DNA from: Sulfurovum sp.
GTDB lineage: Bacteria; Campylobacterota; Campylobacteria; Campylobacterales; Sulfurovaceae
Assembly: GCA_021166685.1 (NCBI GenBank)
Contig: JAJPEU010000003.1
Span: 1-64,000, forward strand
DNA: 64,000 nucleotides
Direction of reading: 5' to 3'
Shown here: in pieces, positions 36,886 through 45,912 of the stretch
Layout of the letters: each line of letters starts with the position of its first letter
Position numbering within the stretch: position 1 is the first letter of the stretch
The notes under the pieces: model-generated
What the model was told of the DNA's origin: nothing
Databases searched by the model: none
What the model saw: the letters and a program-made list of their open reading frames with translations, nothing else
Position numbers and translations under genes: made by a program

Positions 36886-37864
36886 TATTTTTCTCCAAAT
36901 GGCTCATACCCATTCTTTTTGCAAATCCTTCTTTTGTGGAACTAAAGACTCTCATGTTCAAAATATCCACATGCAAAGCATCATCTTCAGGACATGCTGC
37001 GACACACTTCATGCAGAACATACAGTCATCCCTTAAGATATTTGTGCTTGTTACGTCATCGGCGATGTCTTTGATTTGCATATCGCACACTTTATAGCAA
37101 TCACCGCATTTGGTACATTTATCTCCGTCTTTTCTAAGCTTCAAAAGCGACAGATCGGACATCGTATAATGCAGTGCGCTCATAGGACAAAAAAAACAAA
37201 AGAATCTTTTTTTAATAAAACTTCCGACAAAAAATACTGCGGCAAACAAAACTCCGATCGTCGTTAAAATCATCGCTGCAACTGAAGAAAAATCGATTTT
37301 CCACTGAGAAAAATCACCTACAAACATAGGAGATATGATGCGTGCAGGGCATATTTGACAAAAAGCTCCGGACCATTCCCCCCCCAAAACCCCAATGCCC
37401 ATAAGCAAAGGAATCATAATAACGATTGCCAAAAAAATATATTTGATTTTTGACAATTTATCAAACTGGGGTTGAGAATAGGTACTGTATCTGATCCCCA
37501 GTTTTTTTCTCAATGCAGTTATCCAGTCCTGCAAGGTACCAAATGGGCATGCATATCCGCACCAAGCTTTATTTAAAACAACAAACCATGCGATAAAAGT
37601 CAACAGCCCGATAAATACAGAAATAGCCGCGGCTCCAAAAAGCACATTTGCCGGCATTGCAAGCTGATGCTGCAAAGGCATGAAATAACAGGTTGCCCCC
37701 GTTTCTCTATTGTACGGACAGGCAAATATCGGGATGCTTGAACCAAAATCTATAAAAACATATCCCCCGTATGCAAAAAGTATAAACATAACCAGCTGAA
37801 TCCAAAACCTAACCTTGTTTAAGGGCATATTGTTGATTATGTTTTTTATTTTATTTTTCATCAT
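36875..37864 (-). CDS. NapH-like membrane ferredoxin
   Basis: A 329-residue protein with about five membrane helices and three membrane-associated CxxC(x)CP motifs: WCGYACPFG (Cys102/106), CQICPARI (169/172) and CFFCPMSA (223/226). Two ferredoxin-type [4Fe-4S] sites follow: CTKCGDCYKVC (250-260) and CMFCMKCVAAC (281-291). This is the NapH/NosR/CcoG type of quinol-linked electron carrier. Start ATG 37864 overlaps the upstream gene by 14 bases; the longer frame to 37918 lies wholly inside that gene. I infer that it passes electrons on to the cytoplasmic activase, as no free ferredoxin gene is present. Confidence 0.8.
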   Translation of the reverse strand: MMKNKIKNIINNMPLNKVRFWIQLVMFILFAYGGYVFIDFGSSIPIFACPYNRETGATCYFMPLQHQLAMPANVLFGAAAISVFIGLLTFIAWFVVLNKAWCGYACPFGTLQDWITALRKKLGIRYSTYSQPQFDKLSKIKYIFLAIVIMIPLLMGIGVLGGEWSGAFCQICPARIISPMFVGDFSQWKIDFSSVAAMILTTIGVLFAAVFFVGSFIKKRFFCFFCPMSALHYTMSDLSLLKLRKDGDKCTKCGDCYKVCDMQIKDIADDVTSTNILRDDCMFCMKCVAACPEDDALHVDILNMRVFSSTKEGFAKRMGMSHLEKNNDQ

Positions 37865-40235
37865 ATCTAACTTCTGCAAATGGTTTTGTTCTGTTTCTTC
37901 TGAATCTGTATGCAACAAAAGATGCCAACAATAGCGTTAAGACAGCAATAATCAATCCGTCTTGATAAGATTTATATTCACTCTCATTTGGATAAAAAGA
38001 GAGGGGGTATGTAAGTGTATATTTTATTTTGTTATAGTCGACCCCGTCTAAAACACCTTCGGCATCATCTGTATACGACAAGGATATCAGCATCATTTCC
38101 TTGTGTCTTTTGTCAAATTCAGACCATTTTGGAAAATAGTCTTTTATGATATTAAATTCTACGATCCCTTCTTTATCTGTCTTGAATTCCCTTGTCCAGC
38201 CCGTATTTATAAATACTTTTATACCGGCATTGGCCAAAGGCTTGTTGTTCAAAAGGGCTTTGAATCTCAAAAGATCCCCGCTCGAATGAGTATAAAAAAA
38301 GCTGTCCTCTTTTTTGTTTCTCAATCTAATCAAATCTATTCTGTTTTTTTCCGCGATAAACGGTTGGCTTTTGTGTGCCTCGTAGACATCAGTAAGCCCA
38401 TGGCTTCCATTCAAAAATTCCAACTTTGCACTTTTGTAATGCAATGTATTTTCTTCTATTTTTGAACTATTGAAGAATAAATTATAGTATCCGTTGTGCG
38501 GCATCTCAAAACTATAGGCAGCGCAATTGTATTGAAGGGCGGATTTGACAGGTTTTTCTTTGTTAAGTGTATCATACAGCAATAACTCTCCGTCCAGCTT
38601 TCCGACACACTCGTTTTGTCCAAAATTCTCGCCATAAACCAACCATACTTTTTGCGTGGGTGCCGCCATTGGATTGCCGCCATACATCCTGGTTCGAGAA
38701 TCTTTTGATGTTGCTTTTGGATCACTATTGGTAAAATAAATCAAATCGCCGGCTTTAATGCTATTTTTAAAATCCAAAATCTCTCCGCCATTATCCCGGG
38801 GCTGCGAGGAAGAAGTTGCATAGGAGGGCCTTTGCGCTATGCTTTGCCCTCCCATATGATGGGAATGATCTGCTGCTTTGACGCCATACACTTTAAATAC
38901 ATACCCTCGATAGATATTGATTCCTATAAAAAATATCACCAGCAATGAAGCAAAAATATAGCCAAGTATTTTTCTCATTCTTGTACTATCGATCAGCTTT
39001 AATCTTTTATACAAAAGTATCTGTGTCCAAATGACACCGATCCATCGCAGAAATCCAAAATAGTGAAGCCAGGCGTCGCCTCTTTTGGCCAGCGGCATAG
39101 CTTCGGCGGCAAATCCGAAAGCCTGGGCAAACCCTTTCACGAGCGTTGCATAATCTTTGACAAAAAACATCTCCAGGGTATGGCCCAAAGAGCCCAATAT
39201 AAAAAGCGGCGCAAAGGCATATCCCAAGGTTGAAAAAGTAGTATTAAAATCTTTTTTAAGGGCTATGGAAGCAAGCCACAAGCCGAGTACCGCAAAAAAT
39301 ACGCTCAACACTATCGCATACACAAAAGCAAATCCGACACCGTATTCGCTCATGCCAAAAAATGCCGCCGTTTTGTTCCAGATCATCTCCTGTGCGATAG
39401 TGCTTCGTTCCAATCCATGCGCAAACGTCATCGCCACCGGTATCGCTGCCAAGATCAGAATAAAAGCCCAAACCTCAGCATTAAGGGCTTTGAATTTTTG
39501 CCCCAGTATGTGCGCGGGTTTTGTAAATTTAAATTTTACCGCTTCGCATGCGTTTGCACACTCCATGCACAAAGTACAATCATCGGTATGATTTTTCGCA
39601 GCAAATGAAAAAGGCTTCAAATGGTACGGGCATGACGAGGCGCACTCAAACGTTTTGCACTCCCTGCAGCTGTCCGTATAGGTTTCAAGTTTTGTAAAAG
39701 ACAACTTATCATACGCTCTGCACATCGTTCCGATAGGACAAATATATTTACAATAGCTCATATCTTTGTAACTATAATAAACAATAAACGCAACTGCGGT
39801 CATGCCGGCAAACAAACCGGCTGTCCCAAGCGGGCTTGTTAAAAAACCAGGGAACACATAATAGGCCCCCCACCATCCGACAATCAATAAAAAAATCCCT
39901 ATATACCTGTTTTGCATCCATTTTGGCATTGTTTTTTTTAAACCCAAAGCAGTAATGTACTTGCCCAAAAATCCATGCGGGCAGATTCCGCAAAATATTC
40001 TTCCGAATGTAGGAAGCGTCAGCAGCATAAAAAGCGGCCAAAACAAAATCCAAAAAACTGCGCCGGTAAAAATATTCTCTTTGGCAGGGTTCATAAACCC
40101 ATAAAAGACGGCATAAAAAAACAAGAGCGCAACAGCGATTCTAATTCCCAATAAAAATTTCTTATTTTTAAACACAAACCCCAAAATGGGCCTGTTGAAA
40201 ATATCATTTTTGTCTCTTTTTACAAAATCAACCAT
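37851..40235 (-). CDS. Polyferredoxin membrane protein with periplasmic DUF4198/NikK-like tail
   Basis: A 794-residue protein. Residues 1-240 are NosR/NapH-like, with CGICPHG (82/85), CKYICPIGTMC (162-172), CRECKTFECASSC (190-202) and CTLCMECANAC (220-230). About six further helices follow up to about 445. A His-rich DHSHHMGG (about 456-463) opens a periplasmic beta-rich region (470-755) whose end (LRFKALLNNKPLANAGIKV, then DKEGIVEFNI) resembles DUF4198, a fold linked to nickel/cobalt uptake. A last helix (about 757-775) and a basic end close it. The fusion is unusual. It is preceded by the CcdA-like gene with a 9-base gap. Confidence 0.7.
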   Translation of the reverse strand: MVDFVKRDKNDIFNRPILGFVFKNKKFLLGIRIAVALLFFYAVFYGFMNPAKENIFTGAVFWILFWPLFMLLTLPTFGRIFCGICPHGFLGKYITALGLKKTMPKWMQNRYIGIFLLIVGWWGAYYVFPGFLTSPLGTAGLFAGMTAVAFIVYYSYKDMSYCKYICPIGTMCRAYDKLSFTKLETYTDSCRECKTFECASSCPYHLKPFSFAAKNHTDDCTLCMECANACEAVKFKFTKPAHILGQKFKALNAEVWAFILILAAIPVAMTFAHGLERSTIAQEMIWNKTAAFFGMSEYGVGFAFVYAIVLSVFFAVLGLWLASIALKKDFNTTFSTLGYAFAPLFILGSLGHTLEMFFVKDYATLVKGFAQAFGFAAEAMPLAKRGDAWLHYFGFLRWIGVIWTQILLYKRLKLIDSTRMRKILGYIFASLLVIFFIGINIYRGYVFKVYGVKAADHSHHMGGQSIAQRPSYATSSSQPRDNGGEILDFKNSIKAGDLIYFTNSDPKATSKDSRTRMYGGNPMAAPTQKVWLVYGENFGQNECVGKLDGELLLYDTLNKEKPVKSALQYNCAAYSFEMPHNGYYNLFFNSSKIEENTLHYKSAKLEFLNGSHGLTDVYEAHKSQPFIAEKNRIDLIRLRNKKEDSFFYTHSSGDLLRFKALLNNKPLANAGIKVFINTGWTREFKTDKEGIVEFNIIKDYFPKWSEFDKRHKEMMLISLSYTDDAEGVLDGVDYNKIKYTLTYPLSFYPNESEYKSYQDGLIIAVLTLLLASFVAYRFRRNRTKPFAEVRYDEK

Positions 40236-40244
40236 TTTTTGCCT

Positions 40245-40907
40245 TTAAAGTGCGATTTGACTGTTTAATATTAAAACTCCGACTGCCAGCAAAAGCAGTG
40301 AAGCCGCAACTTCGATCGCTTTTGCATAAGATCTAAACTCCATCAGCAATCCCCTCATAACACCGGATAGAAAAAATCCGTAAAATAAAAACGGAATTAG
40401 TGCCGCTCCAATCCCGAACGATACCCCCATGCCTATGGCATTTATCAGTGTTTTACTGTTCGCAGCCAATGCGATAAGGGTTAAAATAGGTGCGCACGGA
40501 TTGAGCGCGACCATTGCGCCGATCCCAAATAATCCAAATTTTCCTATACCGGTTTTGTTGGGGATCGGTGAATTTGAAGCACAGCTTTTTTTATTTTTAC
40601 CAAAAACTCTATAGAGCATAAAAAACCCCATCATCATGGTAAATATCCCTAAAATAAATTGAAAGATAGCATTGTCATCCAGTATCGCCTTGATCAGGCC
40701 GGCACTGCTTAGGGCAATGATAGAGATCATTGTATATGAAAAAATTCTTCCCAAACTAAACGGCAAAACTATACCTATGGATTGTTTTATAGTGCCAGAA
40801 TGGTTTACTAAAAGCGGACTCAAAAAAGGCATGCAGGTAAACATACATGCGGTACTGCCATACGATACCCCTATCATAAACAGTGAAAAATATGAAAATG
40901 TCTCCAC
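40245..40907 (-). CDS. CcdA/DsbD-like (TauE/SafE-type) thiol carrier
   Basis: A 220-residue membrane protein with six to seven helices. Cys21 and Cys25 (TACMFTCMPF) in the first helix and Cys138 in LNPCAPIL of a later helix match the redox-helix layout of the CcdA/DsbD-type transporters (often annotated sulfite exporter TauE/SafE). Such proteins carry electrons across the membrane for cytochrome or metal-centre biogenesis. It starts with GTG. It is the first gene of the five-gene reductase operon; an ATG at residue 11 is an alternative start. Confidence 0.75.
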   Translation of the reverse strand: METFSYFSLFMIGVSYGSTACMFTCMPFLSPLLVNHSGTIKQSIGIVLPFSLGRIFSYTMISIIALSSAGLIKAILDDNAIFQFILGIFTMMMGFFMLYRVFGKNKKSCASNSPIPNKTGIGKFGLFGIGAMVALNPCAPILTLIALAANSKTLINAIGMGVSFGIGAALIPFLFYGFFLSGVMRGLLMEFRSYAKAIEVAASLLLLAVGVLILNSQIAL

Positions 40908-41226
40908 CTTTATCTCTTGTCGTTTATCTCTATATTTAAATTCAATACACTATCCTCTATTCGGACCTGCCGTGATTTTTGCACTTTTAACATCTAAAAT
41001 TTGTAAAGCCTGATTGTTTTACATTTATCGTTGCTCCAGATTAGACATGTATTGTTTCCAAAAAATGTTAATTATCTGTTAAGCGAAGGAAGGTTTTTAA
41101 AATATAAAAAATTATAGAATTTAATTATCACAATAATAATGCTATCATTATTATTCAAAATCTAACCGAAATGGGAAATTTGCCAAAAAATGCTTTTTAG
41201 AAAGTGGATTTGGCAGAAAGAGTCGA
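40908..41226. promoter_or_regulatory. Divergent control region with 10-bp-arm palindrome
   Basis: This is a 319-base gap. AATAATAATG (41132-41141) and CATTATTATT (41146-41155) are perfect inverted arms around CTAT. On the minus strand a TATAAT (41111-41116) would be the -10 of the reductase operon, with its -35 (about 41134-41139) inside the palindrome. The palindrome is therefore placed like a repressor site. It resembles Fur boxes but the spacing is one base off. For the plus-strand gene it is about 70 bases upstream of the ATG. The rest shows no gene. Confidence 0.55.
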
Positions 41227-44016
41227 ATGCATTCATCAAAGTTGTTTAAGCCCGTAATTCGCCTGATTGGCAATATCAAATATACAAAAAAAATTGCGGT
41301 GGCGGGTTTTATTTTTTTTCTTCCCGTGCTTCTTTTCGTTTTTTGGGGATACAGCCATCTGGGGAAACAGTACCGCGCAGTTGAAGAATTTCAATCCCAT
41401 CTTCGCTACAACCAAGCAATCCGCGAGTTTTTTGAAGATATTTTGTTAGAGCGGGGAATGATAGCCGCCTTCCAGCACGGCGACAGCAGCTATACGCAGC
41501 GTATTGAAGCCCTTTTTGATTCGATCCAAACAGCCATCAAGAACGTAGATGCCCTAACACCTCCGACACCCCAGATTAAGCAAGAATGGGAAGCGATCAA
41601 AAACCGATGGACCATCCTCCATGAAGAGATATGGGGCCTCTCTCCCCAAGAAAATTTCAACCGCCGCACCGCTTTGGCCGATCAGGTTTTGCATTTGACA
41701 CAAGATGCCGATGTCGATCCGGACCTTATCGACGATATCCATTTAAGTATCATCCATCTTGCCGAGATTCTCAACGAACATCTCCCCGCACTGGCACAGG
41801 AGGCGGGAAAAGCCCGTGCGATAGGCACGGCTGTGATCTTGAAGCAATCAATGTCTCTTGAGGAAAAAAAAGCAGCCACCCTGCTTTATGGCACAGCCCA
41901 GTCTCATAAAGCCGCGATCAAGCACGCTTTTGAAATTACCTGCAAATCCCACCACGATATCTGCCGCACTATCTCTCCTTTTATTGAAAAGATGGAACAC
42001 AAAACAGACCGCCTTGGCGACAGATTTGTTTCCGAAATTATCAATACCGATCATCGATCTTTTGATGCGCAAAGCTATTTTGACGAAACGACGCAAACCA
42101 TCAGCTATTTTTTTGATACATACGATGCCGTTTTCGATGCGCTTCAAACACACCTAAGCCGTGAGCTTGATCTTTTAACCCGACAGATCATCGCTATCAG
42201 CATCATCGCAATGATCATGCTGGTTTGTCTGATCTATTTTATGACGGGGTTTTATCTCTCTTTTGCCGAATCACTCAAAAGCCTGACAAAAGCATCCGAA
42301 ATGATCACGCAAGGCGATTTCAACGTCTCTATTCCGATCCAAACCCAAGATGAAATGGCCGATGTCTCACACGCTTTCAATCAAATGAACCAAAAAATCA
42401 AACAGACTTTTGCCTTTTTGGAGAGTTACAAAAAAGCGATAGATGAAAGCAATATTGTCTCCATTACCGATATCGACGGCAATATTACTTATGTCAACGA
42501 CCAATTTTGCAAAATAACAGGCTATACGCGCGAAGAGCTTATCGGCCAAAACCACCGCATCCTCAAAGATCCTGCTACTCCGGATAAAATCTATGAAGAA
42601 CTGTGGAAAACGGTTCTTCATAAACGCGTCTGGAAAGGCATCTTGAAAAATATCGGCAAAAACAAAAAACATTTTTATATCGATGCAGCCATTACTCCCA
42701 TTTTAAACGATAAGGGCGAAATCATCGAATTTATTGCAACACGGCACAATATCACTGAACTCATTGAAAAAAAAGAGCAGCTTATCCATCAATTATATAC
42801 GGATTCTCTCACAGGACTCCCTAACCGCATCAAACTTTTGGAAGATCTTGAGCATACCCGCGGAGCCGTTCTGGCACTGATCAACATCGACCGCTTTAGT
42901 GAGATCAACGAGTTTTACGGCGCCGATATAGCAGATGAGGTCCTCGTGCAAATGTGCGATCGGATCATGCATTCTCTTGGGGCGGGCGCCTTCAGGTTTT
43001 ACCGTATTTATGCCGATGAATTCGCCCTTTTAATCGAAAAGTATAGTACAAAAGACTATGTCAAAAATCTTCTTGGCATGCTTCATGAGCATATCAAATC
43101 ACATCCCTTTGTCGTACAAAACAATGACATTATCGTTCATGTAACATTTGGAGCAATCATCACCCATGCAGATATGACAGAAAATATCCTTACCAATGCC
43201 GATATGGTGTTGCGCCATGCCAAACGTTCTCAACAAGATATCTTGATTCTCTCAAAAACCGATACCATCAAAGAAGAAATTGCGTACAATATCAACTCTA
43301 TTGCAAAACTTAAAGAAGCGATTGCAGCCGATCGGATTGTTCCTTATTTTCAGCCGATTATGGATAATCGTTCGGGCGCGATAGTCAAACATGAATGCCT
43401 TATGCGCCTCATGACTCCCGAAGGGTTTGCCATACCCCCTTCTTCTTTTTTAAGTGTAGCAAAAAAAGCCCGCTTCTATACCCTGTTGACAAGAATTATG
43501 ATCGAAAAAGTATTTGCCGTTTTTGAAAACAGAGAAGATGAATTTTCGATAAACCTTTCAGTTGATGATATCAAGGATACCGCTACCGTTGAGTTTATTT
43601 TGAAAAAAATAAAAAATACCAAACTTGGGCACCGGGTTATCTTTGAAATTGTCGAATCAGAAGGTTTTGAAAATTTCAAAGAGATTCACTACTTTATCAA
43701 AAGTGTTAAACAATGGGGCGGAAGAATTGCGATCGATGATTTTAGCAGCGGCTACTCCAACTTTGCCTATTTGATGAATTTGCAGGCTGATTTCATCAAG
43801 ATCGATGCGTCGCTGATCAAAAATATCGATAAAGATGCAAACAGCCGCGCTGTTGTTGAAACGATCATTGCTTTTGCCAAACGGGTGGGGGCTAAAACTG
43901 TTGCCGAGTTTGTTCACTCCCGCGAAGTTTTTGAGGTTGTCCAAAAGATCGGCATAGATTTTTCGCAGGGATTTTATATTTATGAGCCGCAATCCCAGCC
44001 CCTGATGATAAAATAA
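41227..44016 (+). CDS. Transmembrane NIT-HAMP-PAS-GGDEF-EAL signalling protein
   Basis: A 929-residue sensor. Membrane helices lie at about 22-40 and 318-342, with a helical periplasmic sensor between them. Its LLERGMIAAFQHG segment resembles nitrate/nitrite-sensing NIT domains. A HAMP region (about 343-395), a PAS domain (about 405-520), a GGDEF domain starting at DSLTGLPN and a C-terminal EAL domain follow. The GGDEF signature is YADEF (595-599), so cyclase activity is doubtful. The EAL domain keeps the key Glu (723, in HECLMRL), plus IAIDDFSSGYSNF and QGFYIYEP, and is probably an active c-di-GMP phosphodiesterase. It diverges from the reductase operon. Confidence 0.8.
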   Translation: MHSSKLFKPVIRLIGNIKYTKKIAVAGFIFFLPVLLFVFWGYSHLGKQYRAVEEFQSHLRYNQAIREFFEDILLERGMIAAFQHGDSSYTQRIEALFDSIQTAIKNVDALTPPTPQIKQEWEAIKNRWTILHEEIWGLSPQENFNRRTALADQVLHLTQDADVDPDLIDDIHLSIIHLAEILNEHLPALAQEAGKARAIGTAVILKQSMSLEEKKAATLLYGTAQSHKAAIKHAFEITCKSHHDICRTISPFIEKMEHKTDRLGDRFVSEIINTDHRSFDAQSYFDETTQTISYFFDTYDAVFDALQTHLSRELDLLTRQIIAISIIAMIMLVCLIYFMTGFYLSFAESLKSLTKASEMITQGDFNVSIPIQTQDEMADVSHAFNQMNQKIKQTFAFLESYKKAIDESNIVSITDIDGNITYVNDQFCKITGYTREELIGQNHRILKDPATPDKIYEELWKTVLHKRVWKGILKNIGKNKKHFYIDAAITPILNDKGEIIEFIATRHNITELIEKKEQLIHQLYTDSLTGLPNRIKLLEDLEHTRGAVLALINIDRFSEINEFYGADIADEVLVQMCDRIMHSLGAGAFRFYRIYADEFALLIEKYSTKDYVKNLLGMLHEHIKSHPFVVQNNDIIVHVTFGAIITHADMTENILTNADMVLRHAKRSQQDILILSKTDTIKEEIAYNINSIAKLKEAIAADRIVPYFQPIMDNRSGAIVKHECLMRLMTPEGFAIPPSSFLSVAKKARFYTLLTRIMIEKVFAVFENREDEFSINLSVDDIKDTATVEFILKKIKNTKLGHRVIFEIVESEGFENFKEIHYFIKSVKQWGGRIAIDDFSSGYSNFAYLMNLQADFIKIDASLIKNIDKDANSRAVVETIIAFAKRVGAKTVAEFVHSREVFEVVQKIGIDFSQGFYIYEPQSQPLMIK

Positions 44017-44096
44017 AATCAGACGCCGTAAAGCATTTTCTTTGTAAAAAACTTTTTGCTATGAAGTTTTTTATGCTGCTTTTACGATGGCTTGGC

Positions 44097-44122
44097 TATA
44101 ATTTTTTATCCAAACACAAAGG
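44097..44122 (+). promoter_or_regulatory. Promoter of the radical SAM-methyltransferase gene
   Basis: TATAAT at 44097-44102 gives a start near 44109, which favours the ATG at 44134 over a TTG at 44092 that lies upstream of the promoter. AAAGG (44118-44122) is a rather distant ribosome site, 11 bases from the ATG. Confidence 0.5.
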
Positions 44123-44133
44123 CTTACCGTCCA

Positions 44134-45849
44134 ATGCTTTATGAAAGCCTGCCGTACTATTCATACCGTGATTATTTGACGCAAAGATACGGCGAATCCC
44201 TTTTTCGTGTACCCATTGACTTGGAGCTCGGCTGCCCCAACAGACGGCCGGATGGTTCAGGGGGGTGTACATTTTGCCCCGAAAACGGCGCAAGGGCCAT
44301 CCAGACACTTGATGCCAAAGGCACCGAAGCACAACTTGAAGCGGGGATTGCCTTTGCAAAAAAACGCTACAATGCACACCGCTTTATGCTTTATATTCAA
44401 GCCTATACCGGTACATTCGCATCTGTTATCGAACAGAAAAAAAGATATTCCGAACTCTTGCAGGCTTATCCTTTTGATGCCATCAGTATCGGCACCAGGC
44501 CTGATTGTCTCTTTGGTACAACACTAAATTATCTTAAAGAGTTAAATGAAACACTCGATGTCTATGTCGAACTGGGTGTGCAAACGATCCACAACAAAAC
44601 CCTAGAGCATATCAACCGACAACACGACTGGCAGTCAAGCCTCGATGCCATTGCTGCACTTAAAGCCCACAATATCAAAGTCTGCGCACATATCATTGTG
44701 GGACTTCCGGGCGAAGATCGCGAACATTACCTCCAAACGATCCAAACACTTGCTCCGCTCGGTCTCGACGGCATCAAAATTCACAATTTGCATATCATTA
44801 AAAATACCCAGCTTGCCAAAGAGTATCTTGCCCGGCCGTTCGCGGTGATGAATGAGCATGAATATGCCGAAATTCTCATCGAGCTTATCCGCTATCTGCC
44901 ACCAAACCTGCCATTGATGCGTTTTGCAACCGATACTCCCGAAAAAGAGATTATTGCCCCAAAATGGCAGATGAGCAAAGGGCAGTTTTCAGATTATGTT
45001 ACAGAGCAGATGAATCTTCGCGGTTATCGCCAGGGAGACCTTTTTGAAGCAGGCAATGAAGAGCCCCAATTGCCTATGCCAAACGTTTTTGAATGTAAGG
45101 ACGGAAGCTATACCATTTGGAACGAAATGTTCCGGGATTACTATCATCCAAGATCCGGAGCCAGAGCGCAGGGTAGCGAACTTTTTGTTGCAGGAGCCTC
45201 GCTGAGGGAACGTCTAAAAAAAGGGCCTGTGCGATTGCTCGATATCGGTTTTGGTATGGGATATAATAGCTTGCTTGCCTGCGAGGCAGCCCGGAGTACA
45301 GCGCTTCATGCACTTGAAATCCACGCGGTCGATCAAGACCGCAATGCAATTCTTCAAAGTGCAAATACCGTAAAAAATATTCCTGGCGAAAAACTCGCGT
45401 GGCCTCAGATTTTAAAAACACTCCATAAAAACAGCATATACGCTTCAGAATACTTCAATATAACCCTTCACAACAGTGATGTCAGGTATGCCCTTGCTCA
45501 ACAAAAAGGAACGTTTGATGTAATCTTTCTTGATCCATTTATTGAACGGTCCAACTGCAGAATGGTGACACTTGAACTTTTTGAACATTTAAAAAAAATT
45601 CTTAAAGACGACGGGGTTCTTATTTACTCAGGTATCAATACAGCAAGCCTTTCAGCTATGGCTGATGCAGGCTTTTGTCTCATGGCTGCCGGTAGGCCAA
45701 AAAGCGACATACGCGGCATTGTCGCCAAGCATACGGGTCCTTCTTTAAAATATCACACTATTGTGCCTTACCGCGATCCACATGGTGTCTGGACTGACCG
45801 CAAGATCCGCCAGTACCGGGAACAAGAGATCAAAAAACAAAAATGCTGA
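44134..45849 (+). CDS. Fusion of YtqA/MnmL-like radical SAM enzyme with MnmC1-like tRNA methyltransferase
   Basis: A 571-residue two-domain protein. Residues 1-300 are the TIGR01212/YhcC-YtqA radical SAM type, with cluster Cys at 34, 45 and 48 (CPNRRPDGSGGCTFC), YIQAYTGT and GLPGEDREHYL. Residues about 320-520 are a DUF752-type methyltransferase with LLDIGFGMGYNSLLA (368-382) and DVIFLDPFIERSN. B. subtilis YtqA (MnmL) acts with the methyltransferase YtqB in mnm5U formation on tRNA. Aquifex DUF752 is an MnmC1-type enzyme doing the same methylation. The fusion therefore probably performs late steps of wobble-uridine modification. mrp follows after 63 bases. Confidence 0.8.
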   Translation: MLYESLPYYSYRDYLTQRYGESLFRVPIDLELGCPNRRPDGSGGCTFCPENGARAIQTLDAKGTEAQLEAGIAFAKKRYNAHRFMLYIQAYTGTFASVIEQKKRYSELLQAYPFDAISIGTRPDCLFGTTLNYLKELNETLDVYVELGVQTIHNKTLEHINRQHDWQSSLDAIAALKAHNIKVCAHIIVGLPGEDREHYLQTIQTLAPLGLDGIKIHNLHIIKNTQLAKEYLARPFAVMNEHEYAEILIELIRYLPPNLPLMRFATDTPEKEIIAPKWQMSKGQFSDYVTEQMNLRGYRQGDLFEAGNEEPQLPMPNVFECKDGSYTIWNEMFRDYYHPRSGARAQGSELFVAGASLRERLKKGPVRLLDIGFGMGYNSLLACEAARSTALHALEIHAVDQDRNAILQSANTVKNIPGEKLAWPQILKTLHKNSIYASEYFNITLHNSDVRYALAQQKGTFDVIFLDPFIERSNCRMVTLELFEHLKKILKDDGVLIYSGINTASLSAMADAGFCLMAAGRPKSDIRGIVAKHTGPSLKYHTIVPYRDPHGVWTDRKIRQYREQEIKKQKC

Positions 45850-45912
45850 CCATATCATTGGCAACGCATAAACATCTAACATATACCCATATTTTTAAAA
45901 GGTCCGCTAAAC

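Noticed and set aside
37851-37960. C-terminal helix plus basic tail of the polyferredoxin as an exosortase sorting signal
   Set aside because: The helix is followed by a longer cytoplasmic tail, lacks a recognisable motif before it, and the protein is a polytopic membrane carrier.
41132-41155. Palindrome as a canonical Fur or NikR box
   Set aside because: Arm spacing is even, unlike the 7-1-7 Fur arrangement, and the orientation is opposite to the TATTATT-N11-AATAATA NikR consensus. I keep it only as an unassigned operator candidate.
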